A DNA stretch of 64,000 nt from the NCBI GenBank assembly GCA_023384675.1, contig JAHDVK010000022.1:31621-95620 (forward strand), read 5' to 3'. Numbering within the stretch: position 1 is the first letter of the stretch; each line of letters opens with the position of its first letter. The stretch comes from Bryobacteraceae bacterium (GTDB taxonomy: Bacteria > Acidobacteriota > Terriglobia > Bryobacterales > Bryobacteraceae). The notes beneath the pieces are model-generated. The model searched no databases and was not told the origin of the DNA. It saw only the letters and a program-made list of their open reading frames with translations. Made by a program: the position numbers and the translations under genes. Below, in pieces: positions 45,071 to 52,473 of the stretch.

Positions 45071-46040
45071 TTCTTTCTTGCTGGTTCTGCCGGCCACGGC
45101 GGTACTCCGCCACGGCGCGTTCGTGCGCGCCGTAATCCTTTGAAAAGATATGCGCGCCGCTGCCATCCGGGGCGGCGACGAAATACAGATCCTCGGTTTG
45201 CATCGGACGCAACGCCGCTTCCAGCGATGCCCGGCCCGGGTTGGCGATCGGCCCCGGCGGCAGGCCCGCCACCTGATAGGTGTTGTACGGATGCGCGCGG
45301 TCCAGATCGCTGCGATAGATCGTCCCCCTCCAGCGCCCCTCCAGGCGCGCCGCGTACGCCACCGTCGGGTCGCACTGCAGCTTCATGCCGATGCGCAGCC
45401 GGTTGGCGAACACGCCCGCGATGCGCCCCCGCTCCTCCGCCAGCACGGCCTCCTTCTCCACCAGCGAGGCCAGCGTCACCGTTTCGCGCAGAGCCGCATT
45501 TCCGCCAAACTGCCGCCACACTTTGTCGAACTGACGCCGCATCGCCGCCACGGCCTCCGCCGCCGAGGTGCGCCTCGGGAAGCGATAAGTGGAAGGAAAC
45601 AAATAGCCTTCGTTCTCCAGCGCGAGCCTCAGAATCTCCTCCTCGCGCACAAACCCGGCCCGCGCGACGATTGCGGCCACATCGAACGCATCCGCGCCTT
45701 CCGGAATCACCATCTCCACCAGATACACGTCCCCGCGCGCGATCCGCAGATACACCTCATGCGGCGTCGCCGCCTCCGCGAAACGATACTCGCCCGCCTG
45801 CGGATACATCCTCGGATTCGGCAGGCGCGCGGCGGCGAACAGGGCGGCGTGGCGGACCACGCCCGCTTCCTCCAGGAGCCGGCCGATCTCGATCGTCGGC
45901 GTTCCCCTGGGGATGTCAATGAAAACAGGCTGGTTAAAGGCGGCGAAGCGCTCCATCCGGACGAAATAATGCAGCGCGCCGGCGCCCGCCAGCAGCAGAA
46001 GAACCGCGAAAACCAGCAGCCGCTTCACACCCACCGCCAA
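45027..46040 (-). CDS. mltG: Endolytic murein transglycosylase
   Basis: A 337-residue YceG/MltG protein that cuts nascent peptidoglycan and sets glycan strand length. An N-terminal membrane anchor is at about 7-24. The LysM-like subdomain follows (FIDIPRGTPTIEIGRLLEEA). The catalytic domain has TLASLVEKEAVLAEER with the essential Glu, then MKLQCDPTVAYA and YNTYQVAGLPPGPIANPG. The listed start is TTG; GTG codons at residues 3 and 5 are alternatives. It follows ruvX as in many bacteria. Confidence 0.92.
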   Translation of the reverse strand: MAVGVKRLLVFAVLLLLAGAGALHYFVRMERFAAFNQPVFIDIPRGTPTIEIGRLLEEAGVVRHAALFAAARLPNPRMYPQAGEYRFAEAATPHEVYLRIARGDVYLVEMVIPEGADAFDVAAIVARAGFVREEEILRLALENEGYLFPSTYRFPRRTSAAEAVAAMRRQFDKVWRQFGGNAALRETVTLASLVEKEAVLAEERGRIAGVFANRLRIGMKLQCDPTVAYAARLEGRWRGTIYRSDLDRAHPYNTYQVAGLPPGPIANPGRASLEAALRPMQTEDLYFVAAPDGSGAHIFSKDYGAHERAVAEYRRGRQNQQERNGAGGRGGAAGGTR

Positions 46041-46104
46041 ACGCAGAAAAACGATGCAAAAAGCCGCTTCCGAAGGGTGTTTTTGAGCAAAAAATGCGCC
46101 ATTT

Positions 46105-46548
46105 TCAGTCCACTCGCGCCTGGCTGAGCCAGTCCTCCAGCAGAATCCGCGCCGCCATCTGATCCACCGCGCCTTTCCGCTTCTCCGCCAGCATCTTCTT
46201 TAGATTCAAGCCCCTGGCAGCCAGCCGTTCTTCAGCTGCGACCGAAGTCAGCCGCTCATCGTACATTTCGACCGGAACCTGGCCGGCGGCGCCGAGTTTT
46301 CCAGCTAAGTGCTTTGCTTCTCTGGACATGGGGCTCTCCCGCCCGTCCATGTGCAGCGGCAACCCCACCACGATCCGCTCCGCGCCCGTCCGCTCCGCCA
46401 GCGCCAGGATCGCATCGATATCTTCGCGCAGCGTCCGGCGCGTGATTGTTTCGAGGCCTGTTACTACGCCGAGATCACACTCAGCGAGGGCCGCGCCAAT
46501 CCGGCGCTTGCCGACATCCAGACCCAGAACGCGCGCCGCGGAACCCAC
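46105..46548 (-). CDS. ruvX: YqgF/RuvX family nuclease
   Basis: A 147-residue RNase-H-fold protein. VLGLDVGKRRIGAALAE carries the first catalytic Asp, IVVGLPLHMDGRES the second-strand region with Asp, and YDERLTSVAAEERL the conserved ERLTS Glu. AVDQMAARILLEDWL ends the fold. The family matures the 5' end of 16S rRNA and is also annotated as a Holliday-junction resolvase. The start is GTG. It is divergent from the dipeptidyl peptidase gene (29 bases) and upstream of mltG. Confidence 0.92.
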   Translation of the reverse strand: MGSAARVLGLDVGKRRIGAALAECDLGVVTGLETITRRTLREDIDAILALAERTGAERIVVGLPLHMDGRESPMSREAKHLAGKLGAAGQVPVEMYDERLTSVAAEERLAARGLNLKKMLAEKRKGAVDQMAARILLEDWLSQARVD

Positions 46549-46577
46549 ACCCTGATTGTGCCATGCTATTTCCAGAT

Positions 46578-48743
46578 ATGCGTGCCTTCATTGGTCTGTT
46601 CCTCGTCCTCCTTTCCCCGCTGCTGACCGCGCAAGAAAAGAAGCCAGTTACCCTCGAAGCGCTCGCCGCGCAAGGGATGCCCGAGACGATGCGCGGCGCG
46701 CCTGTCTGGTCGCCCGAGGGCGGGCGATTTGTCTATCGCGAGGCGAAAAAGATCCACCTCTACAACCTCGCGACGAAGGACGCGCGTGAGATTGTCGACA
46801 CCGCCACGCTGGAGGGACAGGCGCATGAGCCGCCCCGCCCGGCGGCCTTTGAATGGGAGAACCGGCGCGTCCGCGAGCAGCCCATTCAATGGTCCAAGGA
46901 TGGTAAACGCTTGCTATTGCTCGTGCGCGGCGATCTGTTCCTGTGGACCGAGGCGAGCGGCGCAGTGAAGCAGTTGACCGCTACGCCCGTGGCTGAGCGT
47001 GATCCGAAGCTCTCTCCCGACTCGACGAAAGCCGGTTTCCGGCGCGGCCACGATCTCTACGTTCTCGACCTCGAATCGGGCAAGGAAACGCGCCTCACAT
47101 ACGACGGCTCGGAGACCCTCTGGAACGGCAAACTCGACTGGGTGTATCCCGAAGAGTTGGGCTTGGGCACCGCGTGGTGGTGGTCGCCCGATTCGTCCCG
47201 CATCGCTTACCTGCAGTTCGACGTAGCGCCCGAACAGATTTACGGCCACGTGGACCATCTGCCCGTCGCGCCGGTGAGCGAGCCGCAGCGCTACCCCAAG
47301 GCCGGCACGCCGAACGCGGATGTCCGCTGCGGCGTGGTGAGCGCCTCGGGCGGACGCACCCGCTGGATGGATTTCGGCGAGATCCGCGACCACCTGCTCA
47401 CGCACATTTACTGGACCCCGGATTCGAAACGCGTAGTGGCTCACCGTCTCAACCGCGTGCAAAACCACCTGTGGATCCTCGCCGCCGATGCCGAGACCGG
47501 CCGGGCTTCGCTGCTGCACGAAGAAAAGGCCGAAGCCTGGGTGAATCTGACCGGCGACCTGGAATTCCTGAGCGACGGACGCTTCCTCCGCCTCAGCGAA
47601 AAGGACGACGGCTACCGCCACATCTATCTGCACGGGGCCGACGGCAAGCAGGCGGCGCGGCTGACGCGCGGCGCGTGGGAAGTGGCCTCCATCTCCTGCG
47701 TGGACGAAAAGGCCGGCCGCGTGTACTTCATTTCGGCCGAAGCCAGCCCGCTCGAGCGGCACCTCTACAGCGTGAACCTGGACGGGCGCGGCAAACGGCG
47801 GCTTTCGCCCCGCGAAGGCACTTACGCGGCGTCATTTAGTCCTGGGTGCGCGGCGTATCTCGAAACGCACTCGAGCCTGGAAAGCGCTTCGCGGAGCGTC
47901 TTGAAGTCCGCGGCGGGCGAGGAGATCGCCGTGTGGCGCGAGGCGAACCTGAAGCCCCAGCAGGAATACGACCTGCGCCCCACCGAACTGCACAAATTCA
48001 AAGGCGAGAACGGCATCGAGTTTCACGGCCGCCTGATTAAGCCCGCGGGCTTCGATCCGTCGAAGAAATACCCGGCCATCGTGATGGTGTACGGCGGTCC
48101 GCACGCGCAGTCGGTGCGGAATTCCTACGCGGGGCTGAGCTGGGACCAGGTGCTGGCGCACAAGGGTTTTGTGATCTGGCAGATGGACAACCGCGGTTCG
48201 GCCGGGCGCGGGCACGCCTTCGAAGCGCCCGTCAACCGGCGCATGGGCAAGGTGGAGTTGGAGGACCAGCTCGAGGGGGTGAAGTACCTGCTTTCGCTCG
48301 GTTTCACGGACGAGGAGCGGATCGGCGTCTATGGCTGGAGCTATGGCGGCTACATGACGCTTTACTGCCTGCTGCACGCGCCGGAGACCTTCGCCGCGGG
48401 CGCGGCCGGCGCCGCCGTCACCGACTGGCGCAACTACGACACGATTTACACCGAACGCTACATGGGCCTGCCCCAGGAGAACGAGGAAGGCTACCGGCTC
48501 AGCGCCCCGGTGAACGCGGCATCGAACCTGAAGGGGAAACTGCTGCTGATTCACAACCTGGGCGACGACAACGTGCTGTTCGCCAATGCGCTCCAGATGA
48601 TGAACGCGCTGCAACAGGCAGGCAAGCATTTCGACACGCTGATCTACCCGCAGAAGAGCCACGGTGTGACGGGAAAGGCCTCGCGGCACATGCGGGAAAG
48701 GATCACGGAGTTTTTCGTGGAGGCGCTGGGGGCGGGGCGGTAG
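46578..48743 (+). CDS. Exported dipeptidyl peptidase IV-like S9 peptidase
   Basis: A 721-residue S9B peptidase. MRAFIGLFLVLLSPLLTAQ is a signal peptide, so the second ATG (46578) is preferred to 46563. The beta-propeller covers about 40-450 and contains WVYPEELG, the Glu-Glu pair that holds the free N-terminus of the substrate in DPP IV. The hydrolase domain has GWSYGGYM (Ser), NLGDDNV (Asp) and KSHGVTG (His). It releases X-Pro or X-Ala dipeptides from peptides outside the cytoplasm. It stands alone between ruvX and the RiPP-like locus. Confidence 0.92.
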   Translation: MRAFIGLFLVLLSPLLTAQEKKPVTLEALAAQGMPETMRGAPVWSPEGGRFVYREAKKIHLYNLATKDAREIVDTATLEGQAHEPPRPAAFEWENRRVREQPIQWSKDGKRLLLLVRGDLFLWTEASGAVKQLTATPVAERDPKLSPDSTKAGFRRGHDLYVLDLESGKETRLTYDGSETLWNGKLDWVYPEELGLGTAWWWSPDSSRIAYLQFDVAPEQIYGHVDHLPVAPVSEPQRYPKAGTPNADVRCGVVSASGGRTRWMDFGEIRDHLLTHIYWTPDSKRVVAHRLNRVQNHLWILAADAETGRASLLHEEKAEAWVNLTGDLEFLSDGRFLRLSEKDDGYRHIYLHGADGKQAARLTRGAWEVASISCVDEKAGRVYFISAEASPLERHLYSVNLDGRGKRRLSPREGTYAASFSPGCAAYLETHSSLESASRSVLKSAAGEEIAVWREANLKPQQEYDLRPTELHKFKGENGIEFHGRLIKPAGFDPSKKYPAIVMVYGGPHAQSVRNSYAGLSWDQVLAHKGFVIWQMDNRGSAGRGHAFEAPVNRRMGKVELEDQLEGVKYLLSLGFTDEERIGVYGWSYGGYMTLYCLLHAPETFAAGAAGAAVTDWRNYDTIYTERYMGLPQENEEGYRLSAPVNAASNLKGKLLLIHNLGDDNVLFANALQMMNALQQAGKHFDTLIYPQKSHGVTGKASRHMRERITEFFVEALGAGR

Positions 48744-48812
48744 TGCGGGGGGATGTCATGGTTTCAGGCGGGCAGGCGGCGCTTTGGGAACAGGTTGCAC
48801 CCTCCGGCCCGC

Positions 48813-48859
48813 GATGCGAATGAGCCCATCGCGCCTGCGCGATGGGCTCACTTCGCATC
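48813..48859. repeat. Long near-perfect inverted repeat
   Basis: GATGCGAA plus the 14-base arm TGAGCCCATCGCGC pairs across a CT loop with its complement, broken by a single unpaired C before TTCGCATC. This gives a 22-bp stem. It lies between the convergent peptidase and cysteine-rich peptide genes, without a T-run on either side. It may work as a bidirectional terminator or transcript stabiliser. Confidence 0.7.
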
Positions 48860-48871
48860 ATCCTCTTCCGC

Positions 48872-48893
48872 CCGGCATCCGGTTGGATGCCGG
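48872..48893 (-). terminator. Hairpin after the cysteine-rich peptide gene
   Basis: CCGGCATCC and GGATGCCGG form a 9-bp stem with a GGTT tetraloop, starting 26 bases after the stop of the leftward small gene. There is no T-run, so intrinsic termination is uncertain; 3'-end protection is an alternative. Confidence 0.45.
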
Positions 48894-48919
48894 CTGAAGC
48901 AGTCTGAGCAGTAGCGGGT

Positions 48920-49183
48920 CTAGCAGCGGCTGAGCCCGCAGGAGACGAAGGGGGGCGTCCATTTCGACCTGCAGCAGAACTTCCAGCGGCCGACGTTGGG
49001 CACGTTCAGGCAGCGGCGGCCGAAGATCGGCAAGTTGACGCACCACCGCCCCCCACCGACCTGGACGCACGGCGTGCAGACTCTGGCCTGTGCGGTGACG
49101 CGGGCCTCATCCCACGCGGCCGGTGAGCGGGTGATCGACCGGAGTGACCGGTCTACGGGCATGGATTGTGTTGGCAAATACAT
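48920..49183 (-). CDS. Candidate RiPP precursor B: cysteine-rich 87-aa peptide with cyanobactin-like leader start
   Basis: An 87-residue peptide. It begins MYLPTQSMPVDRS; the LPxQSxPVxR pattern recalls the opening of cyanobactin precursors (LxPxQxxPVxR). Residues 36-87 contain eight cysteines (VCTPC, WC, RC, FCC, SC, final RC) and a tandem decapeptide, RWCVNLPIFG then RRCLNVPNVG. AAGGAG lies nine bases before the ATG, a strong ribosome site. It follows candidate precursor A by 75 bases and the PatA/PatG-like protease gene in the same direction. Precursor status is an inference; a small cysteine-rich structural protein is the alternative. Confidence 0.7.
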   Translation of the reverse strand: MYLPTQSMPVDRSLRSITRSPAAWDEARVTAQARVCTPCVQVGGGRWCVNLPIFGRRCLNVPNVGRWKFCCRSKWTPPFVSCGLSRC

Positions 49184-49258
49184 AGGCTCATTCTCCTTTT
49201 CACTGATTGAAATGACAGTAACCGGACCACGCTTCGTCCTGGGATCCGACGGGCGGCA

Positions 49259-49435
49259 TCAGTATTCGCCCGACTCGCCGGAATCATCCGAAGCGTCAGA
49301 TTCGTCAGCCTCGGCATCTTCATGCTCCTCTGCCTCCTGGAGCGGGAAAACGCCGGGCTGGTGGGGATACGAGGACCGGATGGGACGGCGGCGGCCGCCA
49401 CGCATCGCAGGCCTGGACTGTTTCGGTAAGTACAT
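49259..49435 (-). CDS. Candidate RiPP precursor A: 58-aa peptide with cyanobactin-like leader start and acidic tail
   Basis: A 58-residue peptide. It opens MYLPKQSRPAMRGG, sharing MYLPxQSxP and the following Arg with the downstream peptide. A basic patch (GGRRRPIR) and SSYPHQPGVFPLQ come next. The last 26 residues are almost wholly Glu, Asp, Ser, Gly and Ala and end GESGEY. AAAGGAG stands eight bases before ATG 49435, while a GTG nine bases upstream is less well placed. It starts 34 bases after the protease stop, so it is almost certainly co-transcribed. There are no cysteines. Function as precursor or as partner peptide is an inference. Confidence 0.7.
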   Translation of the reverse strand: MYLPKQSRPAMRGGRRRPIRSSYPHQPGVFPLQEAEEHEDAEADESDASDDSGESGEY

Positions 49436-49469
49436 GACGTACACTCCTTTCTGGGTTCAGTAATCGCCC

Positions 49470-51641
49470 TTACCGCATTGACCAGGAACGCACATCGCCG
49501 ACCAGGACCGGGATGAGTCCGCTGACATCCACGCAGAACCGGGAAGTCTTGCGCGAGGCCAGCGGGTTGGCCACATTGAAGAAGGTCAGCCTGACGTCCC
49601 AGCAATCGCTGTCGGGCCGGCAGACGGCGCTCCGCTCAACGCCGATTTCGTCGAGTTCGTATTTGCCCCCCGCCATCTCCGACATCACCTTTCCGAGTTG
49701 GAAAGCCTTCGTCGCCGAGAAGTTCAGGGCGCGCTCTTGCGGGGTTTGGCCGATATTCTGCAGATCGTGGTAGATGCGGTTGAGGAAGTTGCGGACGCCC
49801 GCGTCGGTCTCCTCGGCGGCCCCGGTATTCTTGTAAGGCGGTTTGCCGAGCGTGGCGAAGCGGACGGCGGTGATCAGCGCTCCGGTATTCCAGTTGAAGA
49901 TCGCTCGCATGTCGGGGACAACCGCCGGCACCGTCTGCCCCGACATCAGGGTGGCGTTTCCGCCGAGCATTCCGGGGATGCTGACACGCTCGGAATTGGG
50001 ATTGATTCCGTCGTCAGAGGAGATCTGTTCCTCGAAGCACTCCAGCAGCCGGACGTAGGTTTCGCGAGCGAAAGGTCCGGCCGGCTTGAGGGCATACATG
50101 GCCGTGGCCTCAAGGTTGAGAGTCCAGGTGATCGCTGAGGCGAAGTGAAGGTTCGGGCTTTCGGCAAAGCCGGCCGGCCGCGACCCGCCGCCGGTTGGTT
50201 TTGAAGGCCGCCGGCGCCGCGTTTCTTTCTGATCGTCCGGGGTTTCCGATCCATCTTCTTCCTGGACGTCGCCTTTGAGGAATCTGAGCAGATCGCTCGG
50301 TATGGACGCATTCAGACTGCCAGGCATCTCGCTTTGAATCGCATCCATGACGGCCTGAGTTCCGAAATCGTAGCTGATCTGGCCAATGGCGAAGACAAGA
50401 CCGCCAGCGGCTTGGCAGGAGCAACTGGAAGGCGTGAGTCCTCTGGGGACGGCGTCGGGGGAGGCTCGCATCGGCCTGGAGGATGGCCTTAAGGCGGAGG
50501 GTTGCGCCTGTTCCTCGTCGTCTTGTTCGGTGTCGGGATCGGCCTGATCGGAGGCGGGTGTGCCGCACCCGCACGAACCGCCAGGCCCGCTGGCCCCGGA
50601 CGGAACGACTCCTTCAGGCATTTTGTTCACTGCGGTCGCGTGCGGCGCTTGCGCTAGTGGGGTGTTTGCCAAATTCTCCATTTCAGATGCTCCTTTAAGG
50701 AAGAGGTTGAAGGCTTTCACTGGATCAACCCGGCCGGCGAGGAGCCGCCGGCAATCGCGCCGGTCATCCAGGTCACAAGGTGCGGCCGACCGTAGCAGCG
50801 CATCGTGGATATCACGTGCGTCGCGAGCGGTAAAGCGGCCCCCGCGAGCGAGCCTGGCGCTGAGCAAGAGCCCGGCCAAGCCGGCCACCAGGGGGGCGGC
50901 AAAAGACGTTCCGCTTCGGCGCGCATAGCCGCCGCCAGGCGTGGCCCCGAGGACCGAGAGTCCTGGGGCGACAATGCCCTGACGCTGGTATGCGCTGCCG
51001 AAGTTGCTGGATTCGCTGGGAGCGCCATCGGGCTGATAGGCGCCAACGGTGAGGACTGATGGCAGAGAAGCAGGCAGGTGCAGGCAGTCGCAGCCGTCAT
51101 TGCCGGCGGCTGCCACGATGAGCACCCCGCGGCGGGCACAAAGTTCCACCGCGCGGACCAATCTAGGGTCCGCCGTCCTCGCGTGCCCGGGTTGACCGGC
51201 GCTGATGTTGATCACCCGGGCTCCATAGCCCACCGCGGCTTCGATGGCCCGGGCGAGGTCAGCCTGCGAACAGGGGAGAATCGCGCCCGGGTAGGCCGGG
51301 TCGTCGGAGAAGACCGGAATCACGATGCCCCGGCAGCGGGGAGCGATACCCTTGAGCTGGCCCACACCGTGCTGGCCAAAGACGAGGCTGGCTACATGCG
51401 TACCGTGGGCGCAGGCGGCATCGAGGCAGGCAGAGCCGCGTACGCCTCGAATGACTCTCAACTGCGCGCCACGAAGCGAGGGGTGGGTGAGGTCAACCGG
51501 GCCGTCGAGTACAGCCACAACGATTGAAGGATCGCCCAATGTGTTGCGCCAGATTTCGGCAATCCCCGGGAGTGGATGCTGAGTGGGTTCGCTCTCCCGG
51601 AGTGAGCGGACCGCGGGCAAGGCCTGTTGCTCGATTAGCAC
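49470..51641 (-). CDS. Cyanobactin-type maturation protease, PatA/PatG-like fusion
   Basis: A 723-residue protein. Residues about 24-330 are a subtilisin domain: Asp46 in VAVLDGPVDLTHPSL, His79 in HGTHVASLVFG, Asn181 in AAAGNDGCDCLHLPA and Ser246 in SGTSFAAPLVAG, a complete triad. CRGIVIPVF and the Cys-rich linker SCGCG are specific to PatA/PatG-family proteases. Residues about 405-723 match the PatG C-terminal domain (FAIGQISYDFGTQA, ITWTLNLEATAMYAL, VSIPGML, CRPDSDCWDV). Such proteases cut leader from core peptides and in PatG also macrocyclise. GTG 51641 is chosen because GGAG lies about nine bases upstream and the domain starts soon after; GTG 51782 would add 47 uncharacteristic residues. 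Confidence 0.88.
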   Translation of the reverse strand: MLIEQQALPAVRSLRESEPTQHPLPGIAEIWRNTLGDPSIVVAVLDGPVDLTHPSLRGAQLRVIRGVRGSACLDAACAHGTHVASLVFGQHGVGQLKGIAPRCRGIVIPVFSDDPAYPGAILPCSQADLARAIEAAVGYGARVINISAGQPGHARTADPRLVRAVELCARRGVLIVAAAGNDGCDCLHLPASLPSVLTVGAYQPDGAPSESSNFGSAYQRQGIVAPGLSVLGATPGGGYARRSGTSFAAPLVAGLAGLLLSARLARGGRFTARDARDIHDALLRSAAPCDLDDRRDCRRLLAGRVDPVKAFNLFLKGASEMENLANTPLAQAPHATAVNKMPEGVVPSGASGPGGSCGCGTPASDQADPDTEQDDEEQAQPSALRPSSRPMRASPDAVPRGLTPSSCSCQAAGGLVFAIGQISYDFGTQAVMDAIQSEMPGSLNASIPSDLLRFLKGDVQEEDGSETPDDQKETRRRRPSKPTGGGSRPAGFAESPNLHFASAITWTLNLEATAMYALKPAGPFARETYVRLLECFEEQISSDDGINPNSERVSIPGMLGGNATLMSGQTVPAVVPDMRAIFNWNTGALITAVRFATLGKPPYKNTGAAEETDAGVRNFLNRIYHDLQNIGQTPQERALNFSATKAFQLGKVMSEMAGGKYELDEIGVERSAVCRPDSDCWDVRLTFFNVANPLASRKTSRFCVDVSGLIPVLVGDVRSWSMR

Positions 51642-51911
51642 GAATTCCAACTCCAGCGCACTTTCCGGCGTTACAAAGATCGCAATTACACAAATATTCA
51701 GTCGCGACCTGGCGCGATTAAAAGACTCCAAAGTTGACAAGTTGCGGGCATCGCGAGAGCACCTCCCCCGAAGGCGGCTCACGGCGCAGAGGCTTTAACT
51801 ACAGGGAACAACGGCGCGGGCCGAGGTTCCTCAACCAGGCTCGAATAGGTAAGAAATCGCGGGTTGCAAAGGGGAATCTCTGCAACTCAGGGACCTCCCA
51901 ATGTTCCGACT

Positions 51912-51948
51912 ACTAGACGAGTCTAGTCCATGTTTCTTGACAATGCAA
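51912..51948 (-). promoter_or_regulatory. Candidate promoter with overlapping palindromic operator for the protease-peptide operon
   Basis: On the minus strand TTGCAT (51948-51943) is followed after 17 bases by TAGACT (51925-51920). The -10 lies inside the palindrome ACTAGAC-GA-GTCTAGT (51912-51927, 7-bp arms), a typical position for a repressor site. The hexamers are only moderate matches to consensus. Confidence 0.4.
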
Positions 51949-52273
51949 GAAATTTTTTGGCAAATTTTTTGGTAATAATTCGCCGGTCGCGATCCACGCG
52001 AGTCCGGCAATCGGGGACGCACGCTGAGGCCGAAGGGGGCCGAACCCTGGAGGCGAGCTTCGCTCAAGGCGGACCGGGCGCGCAATTCGGGGACGATCAC
52101 TTTATGTGGCAACGGCGTGTTCGTGCTTGAGGCGCAGTTATTGAGGCAGCGCCGGCAGTGCTGGATTCAGCTCGTCTTCATAACGCGCAGAAGACTTCAG
52201 CCGCCGTCCGGACGCGCTGGGGCTGGGAGTTTGGCAATTTCGGATCCTGTCTCTGAAATCAGGGCCGCACGAT

Positions 52274-52368
52274 GTAGGGCGCGCTTCAGCGCGCGCGGAG
52301 CTTTAGCTCCGCTCCGGCATTCGTCTTCGATCGAGGAGTTGCAGGGGCGGGGCTGAAGCCCGCCCTAC
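52274..52368. repeat. REP/MITE-like element with terminal inverted repeats
   Basis: A 95-base unit is bounded by GTAGGGCGCGCTTCAGC at the left and, inverted, GTAGGGCGGGCTTCAGC at the right. Inside are further hairpins, such as GGAGCTTTAGCTCC. No coding capacity. The form is that of palindromic intergenic repeats found in many copies in large acidobacterial genomes; copy number cannot be seen here. Confidence 0.6.
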
Positions 52369-52473
52369 TTCTGTGCCGGTTCCATGCGGGCTGGGGATTT
52401 CGGCAGCAGGGGGTATTCGTTCACAGCCCAGCGGGCTTGTTTTCCCTCGTCCGCGATGGCTTAGGATCAGGGT

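Larger units (their letters stand above)
51642..52473. other. 832-base intergenic region between the RiPP-like locus and the GH42 gene
   Basis: No convincing gene is present. It contains a candidate promoter/operator for the leftward protease gene near 51912-51948, an AT-rich patch with the direct repeat AATTTTTTGG (51951-51960 and 51963-51972), and a terminally inverted repeat element at 52274-52368. A 93-codon leftward frame at 51831-52112 with a TTG start was judged unlikely to be coding. Confidence 0.5.

Noticed and set aside
51642..51782. N-terminal extension of the PatA/PatG-like protease to GTG 51782
   Set aside because: The extra 47 residues have no PatA/PatG character and no ribosome site, while GTG 51641 has GGAG at a good distance.
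51831..52112. 93-codon leftward frame in the gap upstream of the protease gene
   Set aside because: TTG start, no ribosome site, low-complexity Ser/Arg/Pro composition, and it spans the palindrome and AT-rich promoter-like DNA.
48744..52473. YcaO cyclodehydratase, prenyltransferase or methyltransferase belonging to the RiPP-like locus
   Set aside because: I looked in all frames on both sides; the neighbours are a DPP IV-like peptidase and a GH42 enzyme, neither a tailoring enzyme.
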